Positions 51,513 through 59,658 of a DNA stretch of 64,000 bases are shown piece after piece; within the stretch, counting starts at the first letter, position 1, and every line of letters begins with the position of its first letter. The DNA is from CAHJXG01 sp964235485 (GTDB lineage: Bacteria; Pseudomonadota; Alphaproteobacteria; Acetobacterales; Acetobacteraceae), in assembly GCA_964235485.1 (NCBI GenBank), contig CAXSAZ010000005.1:124001-188000 (forward strand), written 5' to 3'. The notes under the pieces are model-generated. The model was not told the origin of the DNA. It did no database searches and worked only from the letters and a program-made list of their open reading frames with translations. Position numbers and translations under genes: made by a program.

Positions 51513-53183
51513 TCAGAACAGCCCCTCAATCAAGCCGTCCGCATCCAACCGGATCGAGTTCGCGGCGGGAACCCGCGGCAGGCCCGGCATGGTCATGATG
51601 TCCCCGCACACCGCCACGACGAAGCCCGCGCCCGCGGATAGCCGCACCTCGCGCACCGGCAGCACGTGGTCCACCGGGGCACCCATGGCAGTCGGGTCGG
51701 CGCTGAAACTGTACTGGGTCTTGGCGATGCACACAGGCAGGTCGCGGTGGCCCGCCGCCTCGAACGCCAGCAGCCGCTTCGCCACCGCGGGCGCGAGCGC
51801 GATGTCGCTTGCCCGGTAGATCTGCTGCGCCACCGTCCTGATCTTGTCCGCAAGCCCCAGGGATGGCGGGTATAGCGGCTGGTAGCGCGCCCCGCCGGCC
51901 TCGATCCGGGCCAGGACGGCGCGGGCCAGCGCCTCCGCGCCCGCGGCGCCGTCCGCCCAATGCGTGCACAGCACCGTCTCCACGCTCTGGTCCGTCATCG
52001 CGGCCTCCACGACTGCGAACTCGCGCGGCGTGTCCGACGCGAACTGGTTGAGCGCCACCACGACGGGCAGCCCGAACTTCTGCAAATTCTCGACGTGCCG
52101 GGCCAGGTTGACCAGGCCGCGCTTTACCGCCCCCGGGTCCTCCCGCCCCAAGTCGGACTTGGCCACGCCGCCGTGCATCTTGAGCGCCCGCAACGTCGCC
52201 ACGACCACCGCGCATCGCGGCACCAGCCCGGCGCTGGGACACTTGATGTCGAGGAACTTCTCGCCGCCCAGGTCGGCGCCGAACCCGGCCTCCGTCACCA
52301 CGACCTCGGCCAGCTTCAGGCCGAGCCGGGTGGCCATCACCGAGTTGCAGCCATGGGCGATGTTGGCGAACGGCCCTCCATGGATCAGCGCCGGCGACCC
52401 TTCAAGCGTTTGCACCAGGTTGGGCGCCAGCGCGTCCCGCAGCAGGGCCGCCATGGCGCCGTCCGCTTGCAAATCCCGCGCCGTCACCGCCGATCCGTCC
52501 CGGCGCGACGCCACTTGAATGCGCCCCAGCCGGTCCTGCAGGTCGCCGAGGTCCCGCGCCAAACAGAACACGGCCATCACCTCGCTCGCGACGGTGATGT
52601 CGAAGCTGTCCTCCCGCGGCGACCCGTTGACGGCGCCGCCCAGCCCGTTCACGACCATGCGCAGCGCCCGGTCGTTCATGTCCAGCGCCCGCCGCCAAGT
52701 GACCCGGCGCGGGTCGATCCCCAGCGTGTTGCCCCAATACAGGTGGTTGTCGAGCAGCGCCGCCAGCAGGTTGTTCGCCGACGTAATCGCGTGAAAATCG
52801 CCGGTGAAATGCAGGTTGATTTCGTCCATCGGCGCCACCTGCGCCCGCCCGCCGCCGGTGGCACCCCCCTTCACGCCGAAGCACGGCCCCAGCGACGGCT
52901 CCCGCAGGCAGATCATCGTCCGGCGCCCCACGCGGTTCAGCGCGTCGCCCAGCCCGATGGTCGTGGTGGTCTTGCCTTCCCCGGCCGCGGTCGGGCTGAT
53001 GCCCGTCACCAGCACCAGCGCGCCGTCCGGCCGGTCCTCCTGGGCCTGGATGAAGTCGAGGCCGACCTTCGCCTTGAACCGCCCGTATGGTTCCAACGCC
53101 TCGGCCGGGATGCCGGCGGCCTCCGCCACCTCGCGGATCGGGCGCAGCTGCGCGGCGCGGGCGATCTCCAGGTCGCTGGGCAT
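51513..53183 (-). CDS. fhs: formate-tetrahydrofolate ligase
   Basis: A 556-residue enzyme that makes 10-formyl-tetrahydrofolate from formate and ATP. The P-loop TAAGEGKTTTTIGLG lies near residue 66, followed by REPSLGPCFGVKGGATGGG, the folate-side EINLHFTGDFHAITSANNLL and later VVVTEAGFGADLGGEKFLDIKC. The length matches the family. Its ATG overlaps the aminotransferase stop by one base (TGATG). It supports one-carbon assimilation from formate. Confidence 0.97.
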   Translation of the reverse strand: MPSDLEIARAAQLRPIREVAEAAGIPAEALEPYGRFKAKVGLDFIQAQEDRPDGALVLVTGISPTAAGEGKTTTTIGLGDALNRVGRRTMICLREPSLGPCFGVKGGATGGGRAQVAPMDEINLHFTGDFHAITSANNLLAALLDNHLYWGNTLGIDPRRVTWRRALDMNDRALRMVVNGLGGAVNGSPREDSFDITVASEVMAVFCLARDLGDLQDRLGRIQVASRRDGSAVTARDLQADGAMAALLRDALAPNLVQTLEGSPALIHGGPFANIAHGCNSVMATRLGLKLAEVVVTEAGFGADLGGEKFLDIKCPSAGLVPRCAVVVATLRALKMHGGVAKSDLGREDPGAVKRGLVNLARHVENLQKFGLPVVVALNQFASDTPREFAVVEAAMTDQSVETVLCTHWADGAAGAEALARAVLARIEAGGARYQPLYPPSLGLADKIRTVAQQIYRASDIALAPAVAKRLLAFEAAGHRDLPVCIAKTQYSFSADPTAMGAPVDHVLPVREVRLSAGAGFVVAVCGDIMTMPGLPRVPAANSIRLDADGLIEGLF

Positions 53184-54298
53184 CAGGCTGCTTCCCGGGT
53201 GCGCAGGCCCAGAGCGGCCATGGCGTCTCCAATGGCCCGCACCGCGCCCACCATGTCCTCCGGCGTGACCGCGCCAATGCAGCCGACCCGGAAGCTTGGC
53301 GCCGCCGTGTTGTAGAAGTTGCTGATCAGCACCCCGCGCGCTTTCAGTTGGTCCACGAAGGCTTGCAGCTTCCAGGCCGGGTCGGACGGTGCTTGGACGT
53401 TGACGACCACCGGCCCCTGGATGCCCGGCGGCAGGCACGGTGTCAGGCCAAGGCCAAGGACGCCATCATAAAGGGCGCGCATGTTCGCCGTGTAGCGCGC
53501 GAGCCGCGCCGGCTGCCCGCCCTCCGCGTCGAACCGGTCGAGCGCCACGGCGAAGGCCGCGACCGCCTGCGCCGCCGGGGTGAAGCGGGAGGTGCCCAGG
53601 CCCCACCGCTCGCCGTTCTCGTAAACGTCGAGGAGGTCCAGCGACCAGCTCCCCGCCCGCCCGGCGCCGGCCCGGAGGCTGTCCACCCGCGCCACGGTCA
53701 GCGCCATGCCAGGCAGCCCCTCGATGCACTTGTTGGAGGTGAAGGTGACGCTGTCCACCATCGGCAGCCGGCCGATGTCCAGCGGCATGGCCCCGAACGC
53801 CGATATGGCGTCGATCAGCACCCGCCGGCCTTCCCGCCCGGCGGCCTCGGCCAAGGCCGGCGCGTCGTGCACGATGCCCGTCGCGGTTTCGCTGTAAACA
53901 GCCGCCAGGTGGGTGATCGCCGGGTCGGCGGCCAGCGTCGCCTGCACCGCGGCGGGATCGACCCGTTCCGTCGGCGATACGGGGAGCGTGACGACTCGGC
54001 GGCCCGCTTCGGTGGCCAGCCGGACCAGCCGGTCGGCATACTGCCCGGTCAGCGGCACCAGGATCGTCCCGCCCGGCGCTACGAAGGCGCGGATGGCCGC
54101 TTCCATCGCGAAGTGGCCGCAACCCGGCAGCGGCAGCGCCGCGTGCTCGCCCGGCCGGCCGCCGGCAATGGCGAGCACGCGCTCCCGCACCCGGGCCAGC
54201 AGGGCGCGGAACTCCAGGTCCCAGGGCGCATAGTCCACGGCGGCGGCGGCGCGTACGGAAGGGTGGGTGGTGACGGGTCCTGGGATCAGAAGGAGCAT
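53183..54298 (-). CDS. phnW: 2-aminoethylphosphonate-pyruvate transaminase-like (class V aminotransferase)
   Basis: A 371-residue PLP enzyme. LLLIPGPVTTHPSVRAA at the N-terminus, PLPGCGHFAMEAAI near 58, the PLP-binding Asp163 (VLIDAISAFGA) and Lys190 (SNKCIEGLPG), and SFRVGCIGAVTPEDM near the end match PhnW, which converts 2-aminoethylphosphonate and pyruvate to phosphonoacetaldehyde and alanine. Serine- or alanine-glyoxylate aminotransferases are the main alternative within class V. No phnX or phnA is next to it. It is translationally coupled to fhs. Confidence 0.72.
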   Translation of the reverse strand: MLLLIPGPVTTHPSVRAAAAVDYAPWDLEFRALLARVRERVLAIAGGRPGEHAALPLPGCGHFAMEAAIRAFVAPGGTILVPLTGQYADRLVRLATEAGRRVVTLPVSPTERVDPAAVQATLAADPAITHLAAVYSETATGIVHDAPALAEAAGREGRRVLIDAISAFGAMPLDIGRLPMVDSVTFTSNKCIEGLPGMALTVARVDSLRAGAGRAGSWSLDLLDVYENGERWGLGTSRFTPAAQAVAAFAVALDRFDAEGGQPARLARYTANMRALYDGVLGLGLTPCLPPGIQGPVVVNVQAPSDPAWKLQAFVDQLKARGVLISNFYNTAAPSFRVGCIGAVTPEDMVGAVRAIGDAMAALGLRTREAA

Positions 54299-54384
54299 GG
54301 CGGCATGGGGCCTATGGTGTTGGATGGGGATGTCCCGTGGGAACCAGCATCGCAGAGGGCCTGCGTTCTTGCTAGAACCGCTGC

Positions 54385-54789
54385 ATGACATCGCCCCTGC
54401 CGTTGCCGGATTGGGTTCCGCCCTGGGCTCAACTGGCTATCCTGGTCGCCGCCCTGCTGTTTGGCCTCATGTTCCTGCTGATGCCGTTCGCCGTGTTCGG
54501 CGTCAAAGGGCGGCTGGACCTGCTGGAAGTGCGCCTCGACGAGATCCAGGGCGAAATCCGCAGCCTCGCCCTGCGCCTGCCGGAGCCGGACGGGGACGAC
54601 GCCCCCGCGCCTCCCAGCAACAGGACGCCCCCTGGCAGCGGCCACGGCGGCTACGTTCCTTCGGGCCGTCATGCCGGTCCGGGCTATGGGGATTACACGG
54701 TCCAGCGTCCCCCCATCCCGCCCGCGCCCCAGGACCGCCGCCCGCCGCCCGGCCCATCCCGTGCCCGCATGGAGCCGCGGCTTTACTGA
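54385..54789 (+). CDS. small membrane-anchored hypothetical protein (134 aa)
   Basis: Not recognised. One strong transmembrane segment (about 14-37, QLAILVAALLFGLMFLLMPF) is followed by a short coiled-coil-like stretch (RLDLLEVRLDEIQGEIRSLALRL) and a Pro/Gly-rich, probably disordered tail. It resembles single-pass anchor proteins of unknown role. It is divergent from phnW and upstream of the nitrilase-family gene. Confidence 0.6.
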   Translation: MTSPLPLPDWVPPWAQLAILVAALLFGLMFLLMPFAVFGVKGRLDLLEVRLDEIQGEIRSLALRLPEPDGDDAPAPPSNRTPPGSGHGGYVPSGRHAGPGYGDYTVQRPPIPPAPQDRRPPPGPSRARMEPRLY

Positions 54790-54857
54790 ACTGCCGCTTG
54801 CGCAGGGAACGCCGCGCGGTGCTTGATAGGAAACCGAACCATGCGGAGCAGCCGCCG

Positions 54858-55721
54858 ATGCGCGTGAGCGTCGTCCAGATGAACCCCGGCGCCGACAAGG
54901 CCGCCAACATCGCCCAGGCCGCCCGGCTGATCGACGGCGCGATGGAGGCCGACCGCCCCGACTTGGTGGGCCTGCCCGAGATGTGGACCTGCCTCGGCGG
55001 CGACCGCGCCACGAAGCAGGCGGCGGCCGAGGTGCTGCCGCCGCAAGGCTCGAACGCGCCGGGCGGCCCCGCCTACGAGTTCCTGCGCCGGGTCGCGCGG
55101 GAGCGCGGCATCCACGTCCATGGCGGCTTGCTGGGCGAGCAGACGGCGGAGGGGAGCCGGCTGTTCAACACCACGGTGGTGTTCAGCCCGGAGGGCGCCG
55201 AGGTCGCGCGCTACCGCAAGATCCACCTGTTCAACATTACGACGCCCGGCGGTCAAGGCTACCGGGAAAGCGCCAGCTACGGCGGCGGCACGGATGTCGT
55301 GACGTTCGAGGCGGACGGCATCCGGATGGGCTGCGCGATCTGCTACGACCTGCGCTTTCCCGAGCTGTTCCTGGCGTTGCGGCAGGCCGGCGCGGCGCTG
55401 ATCCTTTTGCTCTTCGCATTCACGGTGGCGACCGGGCGGGACCATTGGGAGGTGCTGATCCGCGCCCGCGCCATAGAAACCCAGTGCTGGATGACGGCCC
55501 CGGCCACCTACCGCGACGGCGCCGGGCAGGACCGCTTCACCTACGGGCGCTCGCTTGTTCGCGACCCTTGGGGGCAGGTGGTTGCAACGGTGTCGGACGG
55601 CGTGGGCTGGACCACGGCGCGCATCGATCCGGCGCTGCTCGGCCGGGTCCGCCGGGACATGCCCGCGCTTGAGCACCGGCGCGACGACATCTTCGGCTCG
55701 AGAGGCTTGCAGCCGGCATGA
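54858..55721 (+). CDS. carbon-nitrogen hydrolase (nitrilase superfamily, Nit-type amidase)
   Basis: A 287-residue amidase. The catalytic triad is Glu41 (LPEMWTC), Lys121 (YRKIHLFN) and Cys162 (AICYDLRFPE), in the order of the nitrilase superfamily. The sequence is closest in pattern to Nit1/Nit2-type omega-amidases or deaminated-glutathione amidases (HLFNITTPGG, RARAIETQCWM). ATG 54858 was chosen with GGAG ten bases upstream; the frame runs further upstream without conserved content. Confidence 0.87.
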   Translation: MRVSVVQMNPGADKAANIAQAARLIDGAMEADRPDLVGLPEMWTCLGGDRATKQAAAEVLPPQGSNAPGGPAYEFLRRVARERGIHVHGGLLGEQTAEGSRLFNTTVVFSPEGAEVARYRKIHLFNITTPGGQGYRESASYGGGTDVVTFEADGIRMGCAICYDLRFPELFLALRQAGAALILLLFAFTVATGRDHWEVLIRARAIETQCWMTAPATYRDGAGQDRFTYGRSLVRDPWGQVVATVSDGVGWTTARIDPALLGRVRRDMPALEHRRDDIFGSRGLQPA

Positions 55722-55734
55722 AGGCGCGGGCTTG

Positions 55735-56568
55735 ATGTCGGACGCCGGGCCGCTGCTCGGAATGCCGAGGACGCCCGGAGTTGCATACTTCTCCAACCCG
55801 GTCAGGCGCATCGCGTTCATCGCGTCCCCGACCGTCCTGGCGACGGAAAGCCGCGAGCGCCTGACGCTTTTGCATGGGAACTGCCCCCTGCAGGACGCGG
55901 ATGTCGTCGTTTGCCTCGGCGGCGACGGTTTCATGCTGGAAACGCTTCACCGCATCATGGCCAGCCAGGTGGCGACGCCGGTTTACGGGATGAACTGCGG
56001 CTCGGTGGGATTCCTGATGAACGCTTTTGCTGAGAACGACCTGCCTGCCCGGCTGGGCCGGGCGCAGGCGGCGGTACTGCATCCGCTTCGTATGCACGCG
56101 GTCACTCATACCGGCGCGGTCGAGGAAGCTTTGGCGCTGAACGAGGTAGCGTTGCTGCGCCAACTGCGCCAGGCGGCGAAAATCCGCATCACGGTGGACG
56201 GCCGGGTGCGGCTGCCAGAGCTGATCTGCGACGGCGTGCTGGTGTCCACGCCGGCGGGATCGACCGCTTACAACCTGTCCGCGCACGGCCCAATCGTGCC
56301 GCTGTCCGCCAACCTCTTGCCCTTGACGCCCATCAGCGCCTTCCGCCCCCGCCGCTGGCGCGGCGCCCTGTTGCCCAGCACCGCAGACGTGCTGTTCGAA
56401 ATTCTGGAGCTGGACAAGCGGCCGGTGGCGGCGGTGGCAGACTTCACCGAGGTCCGCAACGTCGCCTCCGTCGCGGTCAGCGAGGACCGGACGGTCGTCA
56501 CGACGATCCTGTTCGATCCGGAGCAGGGCTTGTCCGAGCGGATCGTCGCCGAACAGTTTACCGTGTGA
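55735..56568 (+). CDS. nadK: NAD kinase
   Basis: A 277-residue enzyme that phosphorylates NAD+ to NADP+. The GGDG motif with the catalytic Asp is at about 62-65 (VCLGGDGFML), the NE/D motif in LNEVALLRQ near 136, and the substrate loop STPAGSTAYNLSAHGPI near 180. It follows the amidase gene by 13 bases on the same strand. The ATG at 55735 gives the normal length; a longer frame is unconserved. Confidence 0.93.
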   Translation: MSDAGPLLGMPRTPGVAYFSNPVRRIAFIASPTVLATESRERLTLLHGNCPLQDADVVVCLGGDGFMLETLHRIMASQVATPVYGMNCGSVGFLMNAFAENDLPARLGRAQAAVLHPLRMHAVTHTGAVEEALALNEVALLRQLRQAAKIRITVDGRVRLPELICDGVLVSTPAGSTAYNLSAHGPIVPLSANLLPLTPISAFRPRRWRGALLPSTADVLFEILELDKRPVAAVADFTEVRNVASVAVSEDRTVVTTILFDPEQGLSERIVAEQFTV

Positions 56569-56664
56569 GTCCGGGGACGCCGAAGCTGCAGCGACCTGGC
56601 TGCTCCGGCATCCTCCTGTCTTCCACCCATGCGCCGTGTCGTCCGGCCGTGACGTGCGCTCCCG

Positions 56665-57456
56665 TCAAGCGGCGGCGAGAGCCACGGCGCTCATCGCCGG
56701 CGCGGGGCGCGGCAGGATGCCGCTCATCGCCTCGCTCGGCGCCGACGCCAGCAGGTGGCTCAGGACGACCGGCACCGCGGGCTTGGCCTGGTCGCGCACC
56801 GTGTAGCCGCGCCCCCAAACGGTTCCGATGACATCGCCGGCGCCCGCCGCCGCCAACTTCTTGCGCAGCTTGCAGATGAACACGTCGATGATCTTCACCT
56901 CCGGCTCGTCCATGCCGCCGTAAAGGTGGTTGAGGAAGGCTTCCTTGGTCAGCACGGTGCCCTTGCGCAGCACCATCAGCTCCAGCATCGCGTATTCTTT
57001 GCCAGTCAGGTGGACCGGCTCGCCGGACACCAGCACTTCGCGGTTCTCAAGGTTGAGCTGCAGCGCGCCGACTCGCAGTGTCGGCTGGCTGTAGCCCTTG
57101 CTGCGGCGCACGATGGCCTTCATGCGCGCGACCAGCTCGGTGCTGTCGAACGGCTTGGTGATGAAGTCGTCCGCGCCGACGCCGAACGCCTTCACCTTGT
57201 CCTGCGGCCGGCTCAGGCCGGACATGACGATGACCGGCGCCTCGATCCGGTTGGAGCGCATCCGCCGCACAACCTCGTAGCCATCCATGTCAGGTAGCGC
57301 CAAGTCGAGCAGCACGATGTCGTAGTCGTAGTGGCGCACCAGCTCAAGCGCCTCTTCCCCGGTGTCGATGTGATCGACGATGCCGCCATTCGCCTTCAAG
57401 ACCTGCATCACGCTGCGGGCGGTCGCGAGTTCGTTTTGAACCAGTAGCACACGCAT
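56665..57456 (-). CDS. ctrA: CtrA-family cell cycle response regulator with altered acidic pocket
   Basis: A 263-residue OmpR-type regulator. The DNA-binding half carries the CtrA hallmark AFLNHLYGGMDEPEVKIIDV and GTVWGRGYTVRD. The receiver keeps the phosphoacceptor Asp51 (VLLDLALPD), the Ser in MSGLSRPQ and the Lys in ITKPFD, but the acidic pair usually found as Glu7-Asp8 is Gln7-Asn8 (VLLVQNEL). A 30-residue Ala/Pro-rich tail follows the winged helix. CtrA controls cell cycle and flagellar genes in alphaproteobacteria; divergent fliI fits that role. Confidence 0.92.
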   Translation of the reverse strand: MRVLLVQNELATARSVMQVLKANGGIVDHIDTGEEALELVRHYDYDIVLLDLALPDMDGYEVVRRMRSNRIEAPVIVMSGLSRPQDKVKAFGVGADDFITKPFDSTELVARMKAIVRRSKGYSQPTLRVGALQLNLENREVLVSGEPVHLTGKEYAMLELMVLRKGTVLTKEAFLNHLYGGMDEPEVKIIDVFICKLRKKLAAAGAGDVIGTVWGRGYTVRDQAKPAVPVVLSHLLASAPSEAMSGILPRPAPAMSAVALAAA

Positions 57457-57606
57457 GGGTTGTTCCTTCCTCGTCCGTGAAAAAGAATATGCAACTTATG
57501 CGTGAAAATGTCTATACAAAATTCACCTTTATGGCGTATAAAGAGTGAGACACAGATTTAATTAGGTTGGATCGAGCTTGGCGATGAGCAGAATGCGAAA
57601 CGTTCG

Positions 57607-59034
57607 ATGATGCCGAGCCAAGCGCAAGTTAACGCGACGCCGCATGGCGGCCTTATCCAGCGGTTGCAGGCGGCTCCGGCCGTGGTCGGTCAAGCTGGGG
57701 CGTTAAGCCTGCATGGACGGGTCGCCGCGGTTTCCGGCATGATGGTGGAGGTTGCCGGGCTGGCCGGCCATGCCGCCGTGGGCGACCGCATCACCCTGGC
57801 GCCGCAGCCCGGCCCGCAGCACGGCAAGGCGCAAGTCGCGGCCCGCATCCCGGCGGAGATCGTCGGCTTCCGCGGCGGCCATGCGCGGGCGCTGGCGTTC
57901 GGCACGCTGACCGGCATCGGGCCGGGCTGCACGGCGGCCACGCCGCATTCCGGCGTGCGGGGCGCGCAGCTTGCCGTGGATGACGGCTGGCTCGGCCGCG
58001 TGGTTGATCCCATGGGCTGCGCCATGGATGGGCTGGGGCCGCTCCCTGCCGGCACGGTGCCGTGCCCGGTCAACGCCGCGCCGCCTTCCGCTGCGACCCG
58101 GGCGCGGCTCGGCCCGCGTGTCGGCTTGGGCGTCCGCGTGCTCGACCTGTTCACCACGATGCGTCAGGGCCAGCGCCTGGGCTTGTTCGCCGGGTCCGGC
58201 GTCGGCAAATCCACCCTGTTGTCCATGCTGGCGCAGCGGGCGAACTGCGACGTGGTCGTGCTTGCCCTGATCGGGGAGCGCGGGCGGGAGGTGCGGGAGT
58301 TCCTGGAGGATGACCTGGGCGCAGAGGGTCTGGCCCGCTCGGTCGTCGTGGTCGCGACTTCGGACCAGCCCCCGTTGATGCGGCGGGAAGCCGCCTACAC
58401 CGCGATGACGGTTGCCGAGCACTTCCGCGACCAGGGCAAGTCCGTCCTGCTCCTGATGGACAGCGTGACCCGCTTCTGCCTGGCGCTGCGCGAGATCGGC
58501 CTTGCCGCCGGGGAGCCGCCGGCCACCCGCGGCTACCCGCCCAGCGTGTTCGCCGAGCTGCCGCGCCTGCTGGAGCGCGCCGGCCCCGGCCCGGACCGGG
58601 GCGCCAACACCGGGCACATCACGGCGCTGTTCACCGTGCTGGTGGAGGGCGACGACCACAACGAGCCGGTGGCCGACGCGGTGCGCGGCATCCTGGACGG
58701 CCACGTCGTGATGGACCGCAGGATCGGCGAGACCGGGCGTTACCCGGCGGTGGACGTGCTGCGTTCCTTGTCGCGGACGGTGCCCGGCTGCAACAGCCCG
58801 ACCGAGAACCGCTGGACCCGGCGCGCGCGGAGCATCCTGGCGCTCCACGCGGAGCTGGCCGACCTGGTTCGCCTGGGCGCCTACCGTCCGGGCACGGACG
58901 CCGCCTCCGACGAGGCGCTTCGTCTTGCTCCCGCAATAGAAGCTGTGCTGCAACAGGGCAAGGGCGAGTGGTGCGCGCTGGATGAAGCCTTCGACTCGCT
59001 GCGCATAGCTTTGGAGGAGCCGAATGAAGCATAA
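57607..59034 (+). CDS. fliI: flagellar export ATPase FliI
   Basis: A 475-residue F1-beta-like ATPase of the FliI/YscN family that powers flagellar export at the inner membrane. Walker A is GLFAGSGVGKSTLLSML near 195, followed by LIGERGREVREFLEDD and the Walker B strand LLLMDSVTRFCLALREIGL; GYPPSVFAELPRLLERAG is a family signature. It starts 150 bases from ctrA in an AT-richer divergent region and overlaps the fliJ-like gene by 11 bases. Confidence 0.93.
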   Translation: MMPSQAQVNATPHGGLIQRLQAAPAVVGQAGALSLHGRVAAVSGMMVEVAGLAGHAAVGDRITLAPQPGPQHGKAQVAARIPAEIVGFRGGHARALAFGTLTGIGPGCTAATPHSGVRGAQLAVDDGWLGRVVDPMGCAMDGLGPLPAGTVPCPVNAAPPSAATRARLGPRVGLGVRVLDLFTTMRQGQRLGLFAGSGVGKSTLLSMLAQRANCDVVVLALIGERGREVREFLEDDLGAEGLARSVVVVATSDQPPLMRREAAYTAMTVAEHFRDQGKSVLLLMDSVTRFCLALREIGLAAGEPPATRGYPPSVFAELPRLLERAGPGPDRGANTGHITALFTVLVEGDDHNEPVADAVRGILDGHVVMDRRIGETGRYPAVDVLRSLSRTVPGCNSPTENRWTRRARSILALHAELADLVRLGAYRPGTDAASDEALRLAPAIEAVLQQGKGEWCALDEAFDSLRIALEEPNEA

Positions 59035-59446
59035 GGCCATTCAAACCGTGTCGCGCTTGCGCCGCCTCGCGCTTGACGATGCGAGCCAGGCCTTGTCCCG
59101 GGCGCTGGCTGCCGAAGCCGCCGCCGCCGCCCGCGCCGACGATGCCACACGGCAGATCGCCGAGGAGGCCGCCGTAGCGTCGAGCCTGACCGGAACCGAT
59201 GCCACCGTCGAAGCCTTCGCCGCCTGGCTGCCCGGCGCGCGCCAGCACGCCGCCGACACAAGGGAAGCCTGCGAGCGCGCAAGCGCCGAGGTCGCCCGGC
59301 TCCGCGCCGTGCTGACCGCGAGCCGCGCCGCGTATGAAGCCGTGGAAGCCCTTCTGGCGCAGCGCAGGGAGGCTGAGGCCAAGGAGCGCGACCGCCGCAG
59401 CCAGGCCGAACTGGACGAGGCCGGGCGCCAAACGGAGTCGCGGTAG
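59024..59446 (+). CDS. fliJ: FliJ-like coiled-coil protein
   Basis: A 140-residue, nearly all-helical protein rich in Ala, Arg and Glu with long heptad-like stretches (about 15-60 and 75-130). FliJ is the coiled-coil stalk that fits into the FliI ring and regulates chaperone cycling; sequence conservation is low, so the call rests on size, composition and its 11-base overlap with fliI. Codon use is like the neighbours. Confidence 0.7.
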   Translation: MKHKAIQTVSRLRRLALDDASQALSRALAAEAAAAARADDATRQIAEEAAVASSLTGTDATVEAFAAWLPGARQHAADTREACERASAEVARLRAVLTASRAAYEAVEALLAQRREAEAKERDRRSQAELDEAGRQTESR

Positions 59447-59658
59447 CGCGACGCAAGGGGGCATTCCCGCGACGAAGCCCGGCCATCGCGGCGCCGTTCC
59501 ACCCGGTAGGCCCATGGCCGGCGCCGCTTGCGTTGGGCGCCGGGCTGTTGGATATCCGGTTGATGCCAGACCTTGCAGCGTCCCTGCCCTTCACCGTGCG
59601 GCCGGCCAAAATCATTTGGGCCGCCCCCGCAAGCGGCATTCCTTCTGGCCTTGAAACG

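Noticed and set aside
57457..57606. CtrA binding site between ctrA and fliI
   Set aside because: TTAA occurs in the AT-rich gap but no TTAA-N7-TTAA pair could be read.
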